From positions 298,501-362,500 of the forward strand of contig JAKOGI010000819.1 in NCBI GenBank assembly GCA_029747015.1: DNA of 64,000 bases. The letters run 5' to 3'. The DNA is from Carnegiea gigantea. Lineage: Eukaryota; Streptophyta; Magnoliopsida; Caryophyllales; Cactaceae. The notes beneath the pieces were generated by a model. The model was given only the letters and a program-made list of their open reading frames with translations, did no database searches and had not been told where the DNA came from. This document shows, in pieces, positions 34,446-46,396 of this stretch. Position 1 is the stretch's first letter. Each line of letters begins with the position of its first letter. Made by a program: the position numbers and the translations under genes.

Positions 34446-36656
34446 TGTTAAGTTATAATTTATTCATATTTTTAATAATTATTTAGCATATGTTATATAG
34501 ATTATTTTATCTAATTGACGTTATTTTATTTTTTTAGGTTAATTATTAATTAAATGAAGAGGAGAAAAAAAATATGTCAGCAAATGGATTTCATATATCA
34601 AATGATCAAAGTTCATTTATCAAGTCTTTCTAAAAATAATGACCTATGGAAAGATTTATTTTTTATGATGATTTATTTTATGAAAATGGCTAAGGAAAAA
34701 AAAAGGAAACTACTATTCCTACTTCGAATATCAGGTTTAGAAGCCTTGGAGGAGAAAAAACTTGACTAACCATAATTTTTGGGAAATCATACAATAACGT
34801 CAACTGCCCCTTGCCTCCTTCACCATCATCCCCACATCATCAATCCCTTGTCCACATGCCCATCATTACAATCACAACATCATCATCATAATCATAAACA
34901 TTATCTCACCACCAAATCCTCTTGTCACCTTTATAATTATCACCACATCGCCATCACCTTCACGTTTCACTAACTTGCAACATCAAGTCATCTGGCAGTA
35001 ATCGTCATGACACCTCCGTCAAGCTCACTGCTCCAAAAGTATAAATGTTTCAATTTTGATTTATTCAATTTGTTTCTAAACATGAGATTCTTAATTAATT
35101 ATCATGTTTTAATGTTTAATATGAGTCAACAGTTTATTCAGTTAGCGTCATCTATTTGAAGCCATGAAGTATTAGTTATTTTGGAACAAGATTTGTCCAT
35201 TGCTATTTAATTAATTGATTCATGATTGTATAATGATTTGTGCTTATTGTTCATGACATTTATGTGGGATCAACTAGATTGCATTCTCATTAGTTCAATA
35301 CAAATTCATATAAATAGTTAAGCATGTAAAACCATGGTCTCTTAGGCATAGGCATCACCTTAATTACTCATGAATAGCTCATACCTATCTCTTTTAATTA
35401 GGATATTGTTATAGATTTTTCTTAAATCAATTTGTGGTAAGTTGGTTACAAGGTGGCAGTTGAGGTTTTTCTTGTGCTTGATGCTCTAGTTTGATTAAAT
35501 TCTTGCATTAGTACTAGAGTTATCAAAACTAGTAGGGTTTTATACTCAGGACTAGATTTAAGTAAACTACAAAATATGGAAAAATAGGGAGGACCACAAG
35601 GGGTTGCTTTCTACTTCTTGCTCATGAATAAATCAATTTTAACACTAATCCGCACAGTGCATATAGATTATGCTAAATGTTTTCTAGTACAATGCTAAAT
35701 TTTATAATTATTTGTTCGTTTTTTACTTTATTTTGTTTTTTGGTCAAATTTATTTTTAAAATTTTAATCTTCATCATAAATTTCATCACCATCTTCCTTA
35801 AAAAGTAATGTGTTGGCATGTATAGGTAATTTCAGATTAGTTAGATTTTAAGTTTTAGTGTGGTTTTATTCTTAGATTAATTTTGTGTTCTAATTTTGTT
35901 ACTGTTTATCGACTTCTTAGAATTAATGTTCAAGTTTGCTTCTTTTGAGAAATTTTTAGTTTTAAGTTACTTTATAGTTTGGTTAGGGTTTTAATTCATA
36001 GTGATTAATTTTTGAAAGTTTTGAAGATCATTTAATAATTTTTGAGAATTTATTTCTAAACTTGGTCCTAGACTATTAGGGAAATTTTTATTTTGTTAAA
36101 TTCAAAAATTAAGTCTTTTTATTGTTATTTTTAGTTTTTGGGGTTGGTTTGAATCTAAAAATTTAGGTTTTCTATGGTGATTTTTTGTTATTAATTTTCA
36201 TATTTATTTTATTGTTGTTTATCATTTATTTGTTTTGAATTTTACTTTACGTTTTCATTTTCTGTGGTATTTTTCAGTTTTATTATTACTGTAAATAATC
36301 AAATATATTTTTAAGTGAATTAATTTAAATATGTGTATATCTTTAGTTTGGCTAATTTTTTGTAATTTTATACATTAATTTTTCGGTTTATGATTTTTTG
36401 CTATTATTTTTGTTTTAATTTTTGTGGCATTTTTCTTTTTCAATTTTCCAAAACATTCAGGCAGGGTATTTACTATTTTCATTTTTAGAATTTATCATAT
36501 TTTTTATAACATAGTTCCGTTTGTTTTAGTAATTAAAAGAAAAAGGGAAAACAATATTAGAGTAGTAAACTTAATTAGATCTAAACTTGTATATTATCGT
36601 AGTATTTCCTCATGGGATTGACTCTTATTTATCTATACAATAAATCATATTTATAA
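34446..36656 (+). repeat. Athila 3' LTR
   Basis: Starts TGTTAAGTTATAATTTATTC after the polypurine tract and is homologous to the 5' LTR. The right edge lacks about 40 bases that precede the primer-binding site in the 5' copy, so a terminal deletion occurred or the true end lies in sequence too decayed to see. Short open frames inside are AT-rich accidents. Confidence 0.8.
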
Positions 36657-36699
36657 ATCTACCTCAACCACAGCGTCCCCTCGACGACAGCAACACCAC

Positions 36700-38560
36700 T
36701 ACCTAATCCGACAAACAGTGGCCTTGATTCTAGCCGCTATCCAAATCATCGTTATACTCTCCTCCTAAATGAACCTATAAGGAAGACAAGAAATGATGAG
36801 GAACAAAAGAGCAAAATAAAGAGCCATTGATAAAGGAAACTGAATCTAACCCTTGCCAATTCAGGGCAATGCTCTGCAGCTCGGGCATGGTGTCCCCCCT
36901 AACCTCCTCGAATCACTGCACCCTGGAGGCATCAAGGTACCTTAATTTAATGCCTATCACAAGGATGTTGTCAAGGTGCCACAACATGTAAACCATCTTA
37001 AAATGAAAATACTAAAAAGAGTTAGGCTAATATTAGGTGTAATAGGAGGCATCTGATGCTCTCAGACAAACTCTACATAGCGCCCCCTCCAAGCAGTAGA
37101 CATAATCCTTCCCACCCAATCACTCAGCAATCTGCTCTGAGATAAAAGAAGATGTGAACATGGTCCATGAATTAGGAGGCTTTAGCCTACAAGGTGACAT
37201 TGAGCTGAGGATCATCTAATGGTTCGCTTAGTCTCCTAGGTACCAAACATACCCAAAAGGCCCCTCAAAAAGGACTCTCTGATGGAAAAGAGTGGCCTTA
37301 CTAATGGAAGTATGGACACTCCCAAGCATCCACACAATGATCCTAGATCACCTGAAGTAAGATAGAAAGTTAGCGCTTCAAAGATTTAAAAGCAAAGACA
37401 TCCAAACAAACTAAGCAAAGGAAAGCACACTTACATCCTTAATGGTTGGGCCATTCAGAGCTAACTTGAAGCTGTTAATGCCCTTTACAACTGGAGCTTC
37501 ACTCATGTAGTTATTACAAGTCCAGGCACCAGTGCCTTTGATACTAGGAGCAATCTTAGAGAAATGCTCCTAAAACCAAGGCTGCAAAAGAAAATGCAAA
37601 GATCAAAACAGAGAACTAAAAATACTTCAATGCATACACAAAACAAAGCAAGCAAGGCTTATCTCGAGCACCTTCTAAAAACCCCCAAAGGTCACCTGGG
37701 TTAGTTCTCCCCATCCCATCAACAAGTTGCTCTCATGTACTTGAGGAGGGTGGTAAAAGTTACGGCGTCATCCAATAAAGATGGCACTAATTTCGCTTAT
37801 CAGTAAAGATGGTGCAGTTGAGCAAATACGTCATGAAAAGGAAAAAGATCTCCTTGCAAACCACCCAAGGATCCCTTCAAAAACTCAAAGTTAGAAAGTA
37901 TTATAGGGACTTAGACTAAGAGGCCATCCCTTGGTTGAAGACTTGAATAACTCCACATGCCTATGCCTCTTCAGCTTGATGTCCGAGTACTAAGAGTGGG
38001 TGCCCCTATAAGGAACTCCAGTCAGCATATAGAAGTCATATGGGAGTGATCATTATCTCCCCTAGAGGAAAGTGAAAGGTTTTAATAATATCCCAAAACC
38101 TCTCAATCAAATCCTAAAGGCGGCAACGATTAGTTGCCTTCTAAGCCCCGTAGACTTTGATAAAGCAGTTGAAGCCAACACATGTTACCATCATCTTGTC
38201 ATTTTTAGGGAGCCTTCTATGCAGGCTTTCGATGTCATGAAAGTTCCTGTAACCCTTCAGGAACTGTTGGTTTTGTAAAATAAAATTTAAAGTAAGATCA
38301 TCTTGTCAACTTTAAAAGAAATTAAAGAATTATCAACAAAACGAAAGAAGAATCAACAAAAAGAACTTACCACACCCTGTTGACCAATGGTGGATATGTG
38401 GTTGTGGTTGTCTTCCGAATATAACAAGTTAGGCGTGTTAAAGCAACCACCAGAGATCCAGGATCTAACCCCATAATAATTTTCTACTAGCCTTTTTGTC
38501 GCCTCGACAACGGGAAGGGGAAGCATGTGTGCCAATGAAAATGTCAGCATTTTTGCAAGA
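36700..38560 (-). pseudogene. Plant mobile domain (MAIN/MAIL-like) gene relic with introns, antisense to Ogre
   Basis: On the minus strand, exon-like pieces separated by short introns read as a plant mobile domain protein (the aminotransferase-like PMD family). Piece 1 (to 38371) ends at GTAAGTTC. Intron 1 is 38264-38370 and ends AACAG. Piece 2 contains DLIERFWDIIKTFHFPLGE (about 38055-38110; family ERWxxxTxTFHFPxGEMTIT). In the adjacent frame it continues PYDFYMLTGVPYRGT (38000-38050). Intron 2 is 37582-37662, its donor mutated to AT and its acceptor TTTTGCAG. Piece 3 is PWFxEHFSKIAPSIKGTG (family WxYEHFP). Intron 3 (37352-37434) has intact GTAAGT and TTCAG. Stops interrupt several pieces. 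Extra antisense genes are known in Tat elements, which fits the location between pol and the 3' LTR. Confidence 0.72.
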
Positions 38561-39224
38561 ATTCAATGGAACCAAAAAAGCTGAGACTAACAAAAATAAC
38601 CGCGGAGCAAGAAGTAAACGTATGTTTCACTCTTAATAGTTCTTTATACTCTAGAAATTTCTTAAGGACAAAAAACCTACCCATTAAACCCTTAAAAACG
38701 GAGGTTCACAATGAAACCAAGCAAACCCTCAGGTTCTCTAAAATGAGCATTAAATCCAAATTTTTCAACTCAAATTGCCAAGAATTGAGCAAATAACGTG
38801 AAAATAGCAAGAATTAAGTAATTACCTTGTGAATTGGGGATAAAAATTGAAGCATTAGAGAGCTTGGGGTGTCGATAATGGTGTTTCTAGAAAGAGATAA
38901 TTAAGGTGGGGGGCAAAATAGCACAAGAATAAGGAAGCAACAGGTTCTAAGAATTTCGCCACCAAGCGGTGTGCGGGACCACCCAGCGTCTATCACTAGT
39001 TGCCAAATCATGCCAATGTACCTAGCAGCATGCTGAATCATGCTATCATCTCAACATTTGACCTAGTGGCTATCTATGCATGCTGCTAGAATGTAATTTT
39101 GAAAAAGAGGGATGATCTGCTTGCCAGAAAGCAAGTAACACCAAACGCATGCAAATTCGGTCCCACGACATTACAAAAAATAAACACTCCTTTAATTGTT
39201 AAGAAAAAATTCTCCTCAAAAATT
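38561..39224. other. Unassigned, between the PMD relic and the minisatellite
   Basis: Short plus-strand frames here (38566-38796, 39099-39299) have no recognisable motif. By position it could hold the upstream region of the minus-strand PMD gene. Nothing specific is visible. Confidence 0.3.
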
Positions 39225-39835
39225 TTAACTGGTGGAGGCCATCAAGCCTCAAATTTTAAACAGGTAGAGACCTTCAAGCTTCAATTTTTAAGCCAATGAA
39301 GACTGTCAAGCCTCAAATTTTTTAAACATGTTTGAGATCTTTGAGCCTCAAAATTTTTTTAAACCGATCAAGATAATCAAGCCTCAAATTTTTTAGCCTG
39401 TGGAGACCGTTGAACCTTAAAACTTTTTAAACTGGTCGAGGCCGTGAAGCCTCAAAATTTTAAACCAATGAAGATTGTCAAACCTCATATTTTTTTTAAC
39501 CAATGGAAACCATTAAGCTTCAAATTTTTACAGCGGAGGCCGTCAAGCATCAAATATTTTCAACAAGTGAGGGACATTCAAGCCTCAAATTTTTACCGTG
39601 GAAATTATCAGGCCTCAATTTTTTTCAAATAGTTATGGGATCTTTAAACATCAAAACTTTTAAACTGGTATGGACTGTCAACGCTCAAAATTTTTAAATC
39701 GATGGAGACCGTCAAATCTCAATTTTTTACCAGTGGAGATAGTCAAGCCTCAAATTTTTACAAGTAGAGACCAGTAAGTCCCAAATTCCTTTTGTAGGTT
39801 TGAGAGCTTTAAGCCTCAAAATTATTTTCTCTTCT
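39225..39835 (+). repeat. Diverged minisatellite array, about 40-55 bp units
   Basis: About 13-14 diverged copies share the core GTCAAGCCTCAAATTTTT followed by AAAC and a GTGGAGACC-like stretch. Clear copies occur near 39239, 39304, 39374, 39445, 39475, 39539, 39575, 39604, 39675, 39706 and 39738. Unit length varies by small indels. Tat/Ogre elements are known to grow such arrays between pol and the 3' LTR, which is where this one lies. Overlapping frames (39444-39697) are repeat artefacts. Confidence 0.9.
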
Positions 39836-40040
39836 CTACGGGAGTTTAGACTCCCAAGGAAGGACATAGACCCCAAACCCTTTAAAATTTTTCTTTCATT
39901 GCATTGTTTTTTGAAACAGGACTTGCGTTTATGGGGCAGTGCTTAGTCCTTGAAATCACTCTCGTATTCACTCTTATATCCGTATACATCTTTCACGAAA
40001 ATTGCATACCTTGCCCTTATCCCTAACGGTGTAGAGAAAT

Positions 40041-40777
40041 TGGGGCTTCTTTAAGCGCCAAATTGGTGCTCTCGTGAGTTTAGCCTAACTGTATGCTCAA
40101 ACATCTAGTGCATTATAGCCCAATGATGACAACTACCTAACTCAACAACATAAGTGCTTAACTCCTAAAAATTAGTTGGCAAATAAAATGTTTTTGGTGT
40201 ATAAAAAATTTTCAAAAGTTTTGGAAGCATTTAAAACCAAAAGCTTTGAAAAACAAATTGCAAAAAGAGTTAAAAGACTTATGGTTTGTGCGATTTGCTA
40301 ATGTGAGGTGTTAAATCCGAAACCTTGAGCATGAGTGAGTGAGATTGTGGCCAATAGAGTGGTACATTGTCTTATGATACAACTATCACAAACAATTCTC
40401 TTAAAGCTGAAATAGGGATTGATGGCATGGATTATAGTGTCACTGGAACTCAATGGTAAGTTTCTGCCACGGACAGCTACCATTGGGTCTTATTGCAAGC
40501 TATTAGGTCCTACTTTGTTTCCCACTTTTAAATTTATAACTGATTATATTATTGATTGCTGCAATCAAGCTAATTTAGGTCTGATTTTCCTGATTGCATG
40601 CAAATCAACACCTTCCTACCCCATTGCAAAATATTTGAGAATAAAAAAGATTTTAAAAAATATTATTGAATTATTTCTTACTTGGGGAAGTCTCTTTGCT
40701 AGCCCTTTAAGTAACAGCGTGCATCCTCATTTTCATAACAACCTTCACCTAGAGAAAACTCTATTCTACTTCATCTA
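40041..40777 (+). repeat. Ogre 3' LTR, first part
   Basis: Pairs with 7347-8020 and the start of 16598-17460. Its left start, TGGGGCTTCTTTAAGCGCC, pairs with TGATACAAGCCAGTTATAAGCACC at 7347. It carries the unoccupied version of the hAT target (CGTGCATC, 40718-40725). It is broken at 40777 by the LARD-like element. Confidence 0.75.
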
Positions 40778-42067
40778 TGTTAAATAGCTTTTGTGACACG
40801 TATGGCGTAAAAATTGCCATTGTCAGGGACAGTATGGAAATCATGTCACTTGATAGTTAATCTAGCCCACATTTAAACTAAACTAAAACAAGACATAACT
40901 TAAACATACTTAAATCAACTAATCTAATACTAATCCTAGACTAGTCATGATTAATTAAGCAAATTAAATCCTAACCCCACTCTAAACATGCTTAATCATA
41001 ATTAACAAAACCAAAATCATAGTGAAATAAGTTAAGCAAAACATAGATCTAAACATATATTAACAACTAAAAAAGTCAAACAACTAATGACTAAAACCAT
41101 TAAACTAGCTAGCAAAACCGTAGAGAGAGAAAGGGTACCTCAACACTTGAAACCTAACATTGAAGGTTCTGATGGTGATTCGCCACCTATTCACAGTAAT
41201 TTAACTCAACTACTCCTAATTCAACACATTGTGAACAAAAAAACTCAAGATTGCAAAAAAGGGTTTTCAAACCCTGACTACTAAAAGACAAAGAAACTTA
41301 GGCATTTGCAACATCTCAAGAAAGACTGGAGAGATTAAGAGTAGAAAAAAATAATAAGCTTAGATTAGGAAACTAAACCATCAACTTGAAAACATAAATC
41401 AACTACAAAGTAAGCAAATAGAGGTAATAAATTCTACACAGAAAGAAGGCAAAACATGATATTACAAGGAGATGAGAGTAAAGAAGAGAGACAAAGCAAA
41501 ATTCATTAACTTGAAAGTTTTAGTAAGTTGATTGTGAGTAAAAATTTAACTAATTCTCCACTAGTCTATTCCTAAGAACAACCTACAAACTCAAAAACTA
41601 AGCTAAACCTACTTGAAATCTGCTTATTCACAAATGGGGGGAGAAGAGGTTTATATAGGCCCTGATTAGTGAGTCTGGCATGGTCGTGTCAAAACTCTAA
41701 AAGAAGAAAAGAGTGTTAAACTAGGGGTGGCACGACCAGTTGGCACAAGTATACCAAATCTGGCACCGGTAGTTAACACGAGCCTGTTAAAACTAGCACT
41801 AGCAGTTGGCATGGGCCTGCCAAAACTAGCACAATAGTGCCATTTTGACACTGTTTGCTTTTGTGTTCCTCCTGACCTTCTTGAGCTTGAATCACAAGCC
41901 ACTTTTTTGCATGTTTTGACTTTATTAAGCCTCGTGAGCTCAAGATTGCTCACCTTTGCTTATTTCCTAGAAAAGAAACACAAAATATAAGAAACCTAAA
42001 TTAACCATTATAAAAACTAAATTCTTGGTAAAAAAAGGTGTAAAATGTCACTCTTTGAGCCTAAAGA
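40778..42067 (-). repeat. 3' LTR of the LARD-like element
   Basis: Homologous to 45064-46396. Shared blocks include TGTTAAATAG at the left edge, ATCCTAGACTAGTCATGATTAAT, CTCTAAACATGCTTAATCA and the TGGCATGGTCGTG / TGGCACGAGC-rich stretch (41675-41830, paired with 46013-46200). On the minus strand it ends in CTATTTAACA. Confidence 0.85.
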
Positions 42068-45063
42068 AATACCCACACCAAGACTTTACTCGTCTTCAAG
42101 CAAAACAAATAAAACTCATAAATCTGACTCACTTTCATAGGAACTACAATTGCATTTAGTGTATGCAACAAGCCCTTTAAACGCCCTGATTGCCAAGTGG
42201 GCTTGTGAGGTCTCGTAACAGTTTTTAAAAAATGTACCCCTAAAATCCTTTCAAAAACGAAGGAAAATCTATTTGGTTTTTTAAAACATGATCATATATG
42301 CAAGTAATGAGGAGATTATTGTACACAACTGGGGTAATTGCATCACCTTGGCAACCAATTCACTAAACTATATACAAATAGAATGTACAATTAAAAAATA
42401 TCTAAGTCACAAAATGCAACTCAACTCCCATTTTCCACCCCACACTCCAATATGTAATGACATGTACACCTTTGTGCACATACAAATGTGTATCAACCCT
42501 TAGAAGTTAAGTTGCTAACATTGACATGATCCTCGTTTAATTGTCCAATTGACATATATGCTCCTTTTTTTTTTCCTTTTCAAGATTAAAAACACACACG
42601 ACTAATACCCACTTGGCTTATATACATTTGGGCCTTCGCTGTAAAAAAGGGTTTTATAGATTGCATCAAACACCTATTTCGTTGCCCAAATAAATGTATA
42701 ATCAAGTATCATATCACATATTCAAGCCAATTAAAGATATGAAATAAAGATAGAAGCTTTAAACATTGGTACCTGGGTTTTTATTCACTTTTTTAAGGCT
42801 CTTGTTTTTCCTTTTTTTGGATTTTCATAAGAGCTTAGAAGGCAACTAGTCAAACAAAATTTCACATGCCAACATAATTGGATCCAAACCATTGATGGCA
42901 AAATGAGCAAGTTAGGCACAACATCACATATATGAGATTGGATTATTACGAAAAATTAGAATTGGATCTTAAACTAGTCATCTTATCATGCAAACTCAAT
43001 TTATAAATAACTCAACAACTTAGTAACATAGGATCATAATCACCTAAGAAAGGCACAGAAGTCCCCAAAGCAAAATAGTTTTTTTGGATTTTTCAAAAAT
43101 TTTTAAAAATATGTACAAATGGGCACCTCAACCCCTCACACCAAAACTCTATAATCTCCTCATTGTGGGAGATAAGGTGCCCAAAACCAATCATAGAAGT
43201 AGTATAATCATAAGGCTAACACATTAAACAAATATATGCAAACCCAACAACACCAAACAAAACAAGGATGATAATAGCCATCTTGACTCAACAAATCTCA
43301 AATTGCTCCTTAAGATAGATCACCCACATAATCATAGTCTTAAATATCAATAATTATGTACAAAAATAAAGAATGAAAAGGAAAAGGAGAATAGGGAAAA
43401 TAGGGAAGGAGTAGAATGATGATAGCATATTGACCACCGATTGTACCAAACTATGCCTAACTAAGATGGTGTCATGGTAAGATTTAAGAAGCATCATCCA
43501 CTCTTCTATCTTCAAGAGCTTTAAATACTGAATATACCTAAACTATTAGATTTCATCAAAGCTCTCAAGAGCTTATCATATTCCATTGTAGAGTGAATGT
43601 AAGGGAACATTAATAAAACCACATCAATAATAGTTAGTGCTCTCATGAATTTATCATATACCTTAGAAAAATCAAAATAGTGATCAAAGAAGGTGGTCTA
43701 TAAGATTCCTCTAGGCAGGTCCTCTAGGTAAACATGAAAAGGGTCAAAGGAAGGATTGTGACCTCCAAAGATACCTTGGGACCAAATAACATCAAACACA
43801 TTCCCCTTAGGCATATCAAACAAGTTTTCCACATTGTCTAAATGTACATTAACATCAAATCTCACAAAAGAGTCAAGTGGCCTTAAAACCTAACGCACAA
43901 GAGAAGGTGAGGGTGTTGAACAAGTAAGAGAAGCATGGATTAAGTCCACTGCATTAGGGGACATATGATCAATAGACTGAAGAGAAGGAGGTTGTATCTC
44001 AACCACAATCTCCCTCCAAGACCCCTCAATGCATTATCCTTATCAACATTAGACCCACACCAGTCATCAAATTCATAATGATGCATATTAGCATCAGTTT
44101 TGTATTCCTCACTCTCGTCAGACTCTCTTAAGGAAGCTAGAGGAGTAAGGGGTCAATGATAATCGGGACATCCTTGGAGGTGTCCACATAAATGCTAGTC
44201 TTAAGGGGAGATGCGCATACAAATGAAGGCGAAGAGATATCATACCCTCAGAGTCACACAAAGGGGTATCAACTTGAAATTCGATGCTCAAAGGGAAAGA
44301 CGATTCAAAATCAACCAATAAACAACCTTGGGGTGGGGAAAATCCTGCCCTAAGGTTAGTCTTATGCAAGATAAGCACAATGCTCTATACATGATTTTTA
44401 ACCAATTTTGAGAATTAATCTGCAAGTGTACTTGTCATGTTCTCTATGGAATCTCATTAGTTTTCCATTTCTTGCTTAACTTTCTTAAGTCTACAGTGCA
44501 TAGAAGTAACATGGGGACAAGAATCAGTGACAAGAGTCGCACATAAAAATAGCATAGGGAGGGGCATGAGATTCCATAAATTGCTCCTCATAATGTGATC
44601 TAGAATGAAAAGCACATGAATTAGGGAAAGACTTTCTAGAGGCATAACTTGCCTTCTCAAACTCATATGTTTCGCCAACCAACCATGTAAGAATATCCTA
44701 AGCTTCATCCACTCTTTTGAAGTGAAAATCTAAACATTGTAAAAGAGTAAGGGTTTTGTAACTAGACCCCCATTAAAGATACTCAAGGTTTTCCATTCCT
44801 CATAAGAGAAATCACTTTGAGCACAATAAGCATGATAGTCATTCAATTGGCTCCAATATCTATAGATAATTCTTGCTCATACTGAACAATATGGAAAATT
44901 GCCATCTTTTTAATTTTTCAAACTTTTCAATTTTTAGGGATGTTAGGTTTTTAAATAGCAATAAACTAATTTAACACACAAACATCACTAAACTAAACAC
45001 AAAAGAGCTAAGAAAAACAAAAAGTAACCTGATTTTACTGCATGAGGAGCAACGGTGTCAATT
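42068..45063 (-). other. Internal region of the LARD-like element, possible gag remnant
   Basis: Mostly non-coding. In one minus-strand frame near 44480-44730 the words WxILTWLVGETYEFEKASYA and APPYAIFMCDSC appear, loosely like the C-terminal gag region and zinc knuckle of Athila-type non-autonomous elements. The match is weak and frames conflict with the open frame at 44457-44708. PBS-like bases are at 45045-45060 and polypurine-like bases at 42068-42079. Such elements would depend on proteins supplied by others. Confidence 0.4.
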
Positions 45064-46396
45064 TGTTAAATAGTTTTTATAGTGAGTATGATTGAAAATT
45101 GATCGTCCTCTATGATGATGTTGAAATCAAGCCATGGTAGTTAAATCTAGCACATGTCTAAACTAAACTAAAGCAAGAGACAACTAAAACATGCTTAAAT
45201 CAACTAATTTAGTACTGATCCTAGACTAGTCATGATTAATCAGCTAATTAAACCATAATCCTACTCTAAACATGCTTAATCAATTAATTAAACAAAACCC
45301 ATAGCAAAATAAGTTAAGTGAAGCATAGATCTGAGCATCTATAAACAACTAAAAGTCAACCAACTAACTACTGAAAGCACTATACTAGTTAGAGAAAGAG
45401 TACAAAAAGAAAGGGTTCCTTAAAACTTGAAATCGAACAACAGAGGTTGGGTCCTCCCTAGTTGGAGCAAAGGGGAAGAGTTTCGGTGGTAGATTCTTCA
45501 CTTGTCCTACTAATCTAACCCATCATGAACCAAAAACGTGACCTTGTAAGAATTAGTTTTCAAACCCTAACTTCAAACAGCGAGAGAAAACTAGGCATTT
45601 ATAACATCCTAAGAAAGATTGAAGAGACTAGGAATAGAAGAGGATGAGATGATGAGGCTAGGAAACTAAATCATCAACTTCAAAGCATAAATCAACCACA
45701 AAGTAAGTAAATCAAAGCATAAAATTAAGGAAAAAAAAAGGAAAACATGAAATTGCAAGAAGATGAGAGCAAATAAGTGAGAAAACAAAATTCATTAACT
45801 TGAAAGCATTAATCACTTGATTGTAGTTAATAATTAAACTAATTCTCCCATTAATCTACTGCTAAACACAAACTAAGAACCCTAAAAACTAAGCTAAACC
45901 TAAAATCAAACTGATTCTTCCACTAATCTAATCTTAAGCACAAATTAAGAACCCTAAAAACTAGCTAAACCTACTTAGGGAAAAGGATTTCTACAGTCCT
46001 CGAATAGCGAGTTTGGCATGGTCGTGCCACGTGGCATGAGAAGACCATGCCAACTCTCTAGAAGAAGAAAAGAGTGCTAAGATTAGGGGTAGCAAGGGCA
46101 GTCAGCATGCCTGTGACAAATTTGGCATTGGCTGTTAACACGGGCCTGTCAAAAACTGGCGCTCATAGTTGACATGGGCTTGCCAAAATTGGCACTAGTA
46201 GCTTTCATGTTCCTTCCAATTCCAGCCTTGTTTTTTGCACGTTTTGACTCCATTAACCCTCACAGACTCGAAGATTGCTCGCCTTGGCCAATTTCCTACA
46301 AAAGAAACACAATATTAATTAAAAACCTAAAGTAGCCGTTATTAAAAACAAAGTCTAGGTAAAATGAGGTAAAATGTCACATTTTGAGCCCAAACA
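45064..46396 (-). repeat. 5' LTR of the LARD-like element
   Basis: Partner of 40778-42067. On the minus strand it starts TGTTTGGGCTCAAAATGTGAC and ends CTATTTAACA. An internal near-duplicate (AAACTGATTCT / CTAATTCTCCC…AACCCTAAAAACTA, around 45840-45970) is present in this copy only. Confidence 0.85.

Larger units (their letters stand above)
27462..36656 (+). mobile_element. Athila LTR retrotransposon nested in the Ogre 3' region
   Basis: Two direct LTR copies of about 2.2 kb (27462-29722 and 34446-36656) enclose an Athila primer-binding site, a degraded Athila gag, an LTR-less chromovirus gag-pro-RT segment and an Athila 3' non-coding region with a clear polypurine tract. Relative to each other, the left LTR lacks its first 16-50 bases and the right LTR lacks its last 40 or so. 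No target duplication was found. Confidence 0.8.
40778..46396 (-). mobile_element. LARD-like Athila-group element without pol, in the Ogre 3' LTR
   Basis: Two direct LTR copies of about 1.3 kb enclose about 3 kb with no RT, RNase H or integrase motifs. Orientation is minus. The PBS-like TGACACCGTTGCTCC lies next to the right LTR, and a polypurine-like GGTGTGGGTATT, preceded by TTTTGCTTGAAGACGAG, lies next to the left LTR, as in Athila. The flanking sequences join into one continuous Ogre LTR when the element is removed. No convincing 5-bp target duplication is left (ATCTA and TTTAA). Confidence 0.8.

Noticed and set aside
34554..34973. Plus-strand frames in the Athila 3' LTR (Lys-rich and His-rich)
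   Set aside because: They lie wholly inside the LTR, and the homologous stretch of the 5' LTR does not keep the frames.
39444..39697. Overlapping plus-strand frames with repeated KPxNF/QASxF-like words
   Set aside because: They arise from the tandem minisatellite units and are not conserved in frame.
39225..39835. Regular short repeats as a possible CRISPR-like array
   Set aside because: Repeats are diverged, the spacing is irregular, there are no unique spacers, and the genome is a plant.
40064..40777. Reading the Ogre LTR as minus-strand, with TTTGGCGCTTAAAG as a primer-binding site
   Set aside because: The homologous bases TTTGGTGCTTATAA occur at the outer edge of the other LTR, next to unrelated integrase, so the motif lies within the LTR. 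Plus-strand gag and pol between the LTRs also set the orientation.
40298..40787. Frames on both strands in the Ogre 3' LTR
   Set aside because: The paired LTR at 7347-8020 has stops at these positions and no protein motif.
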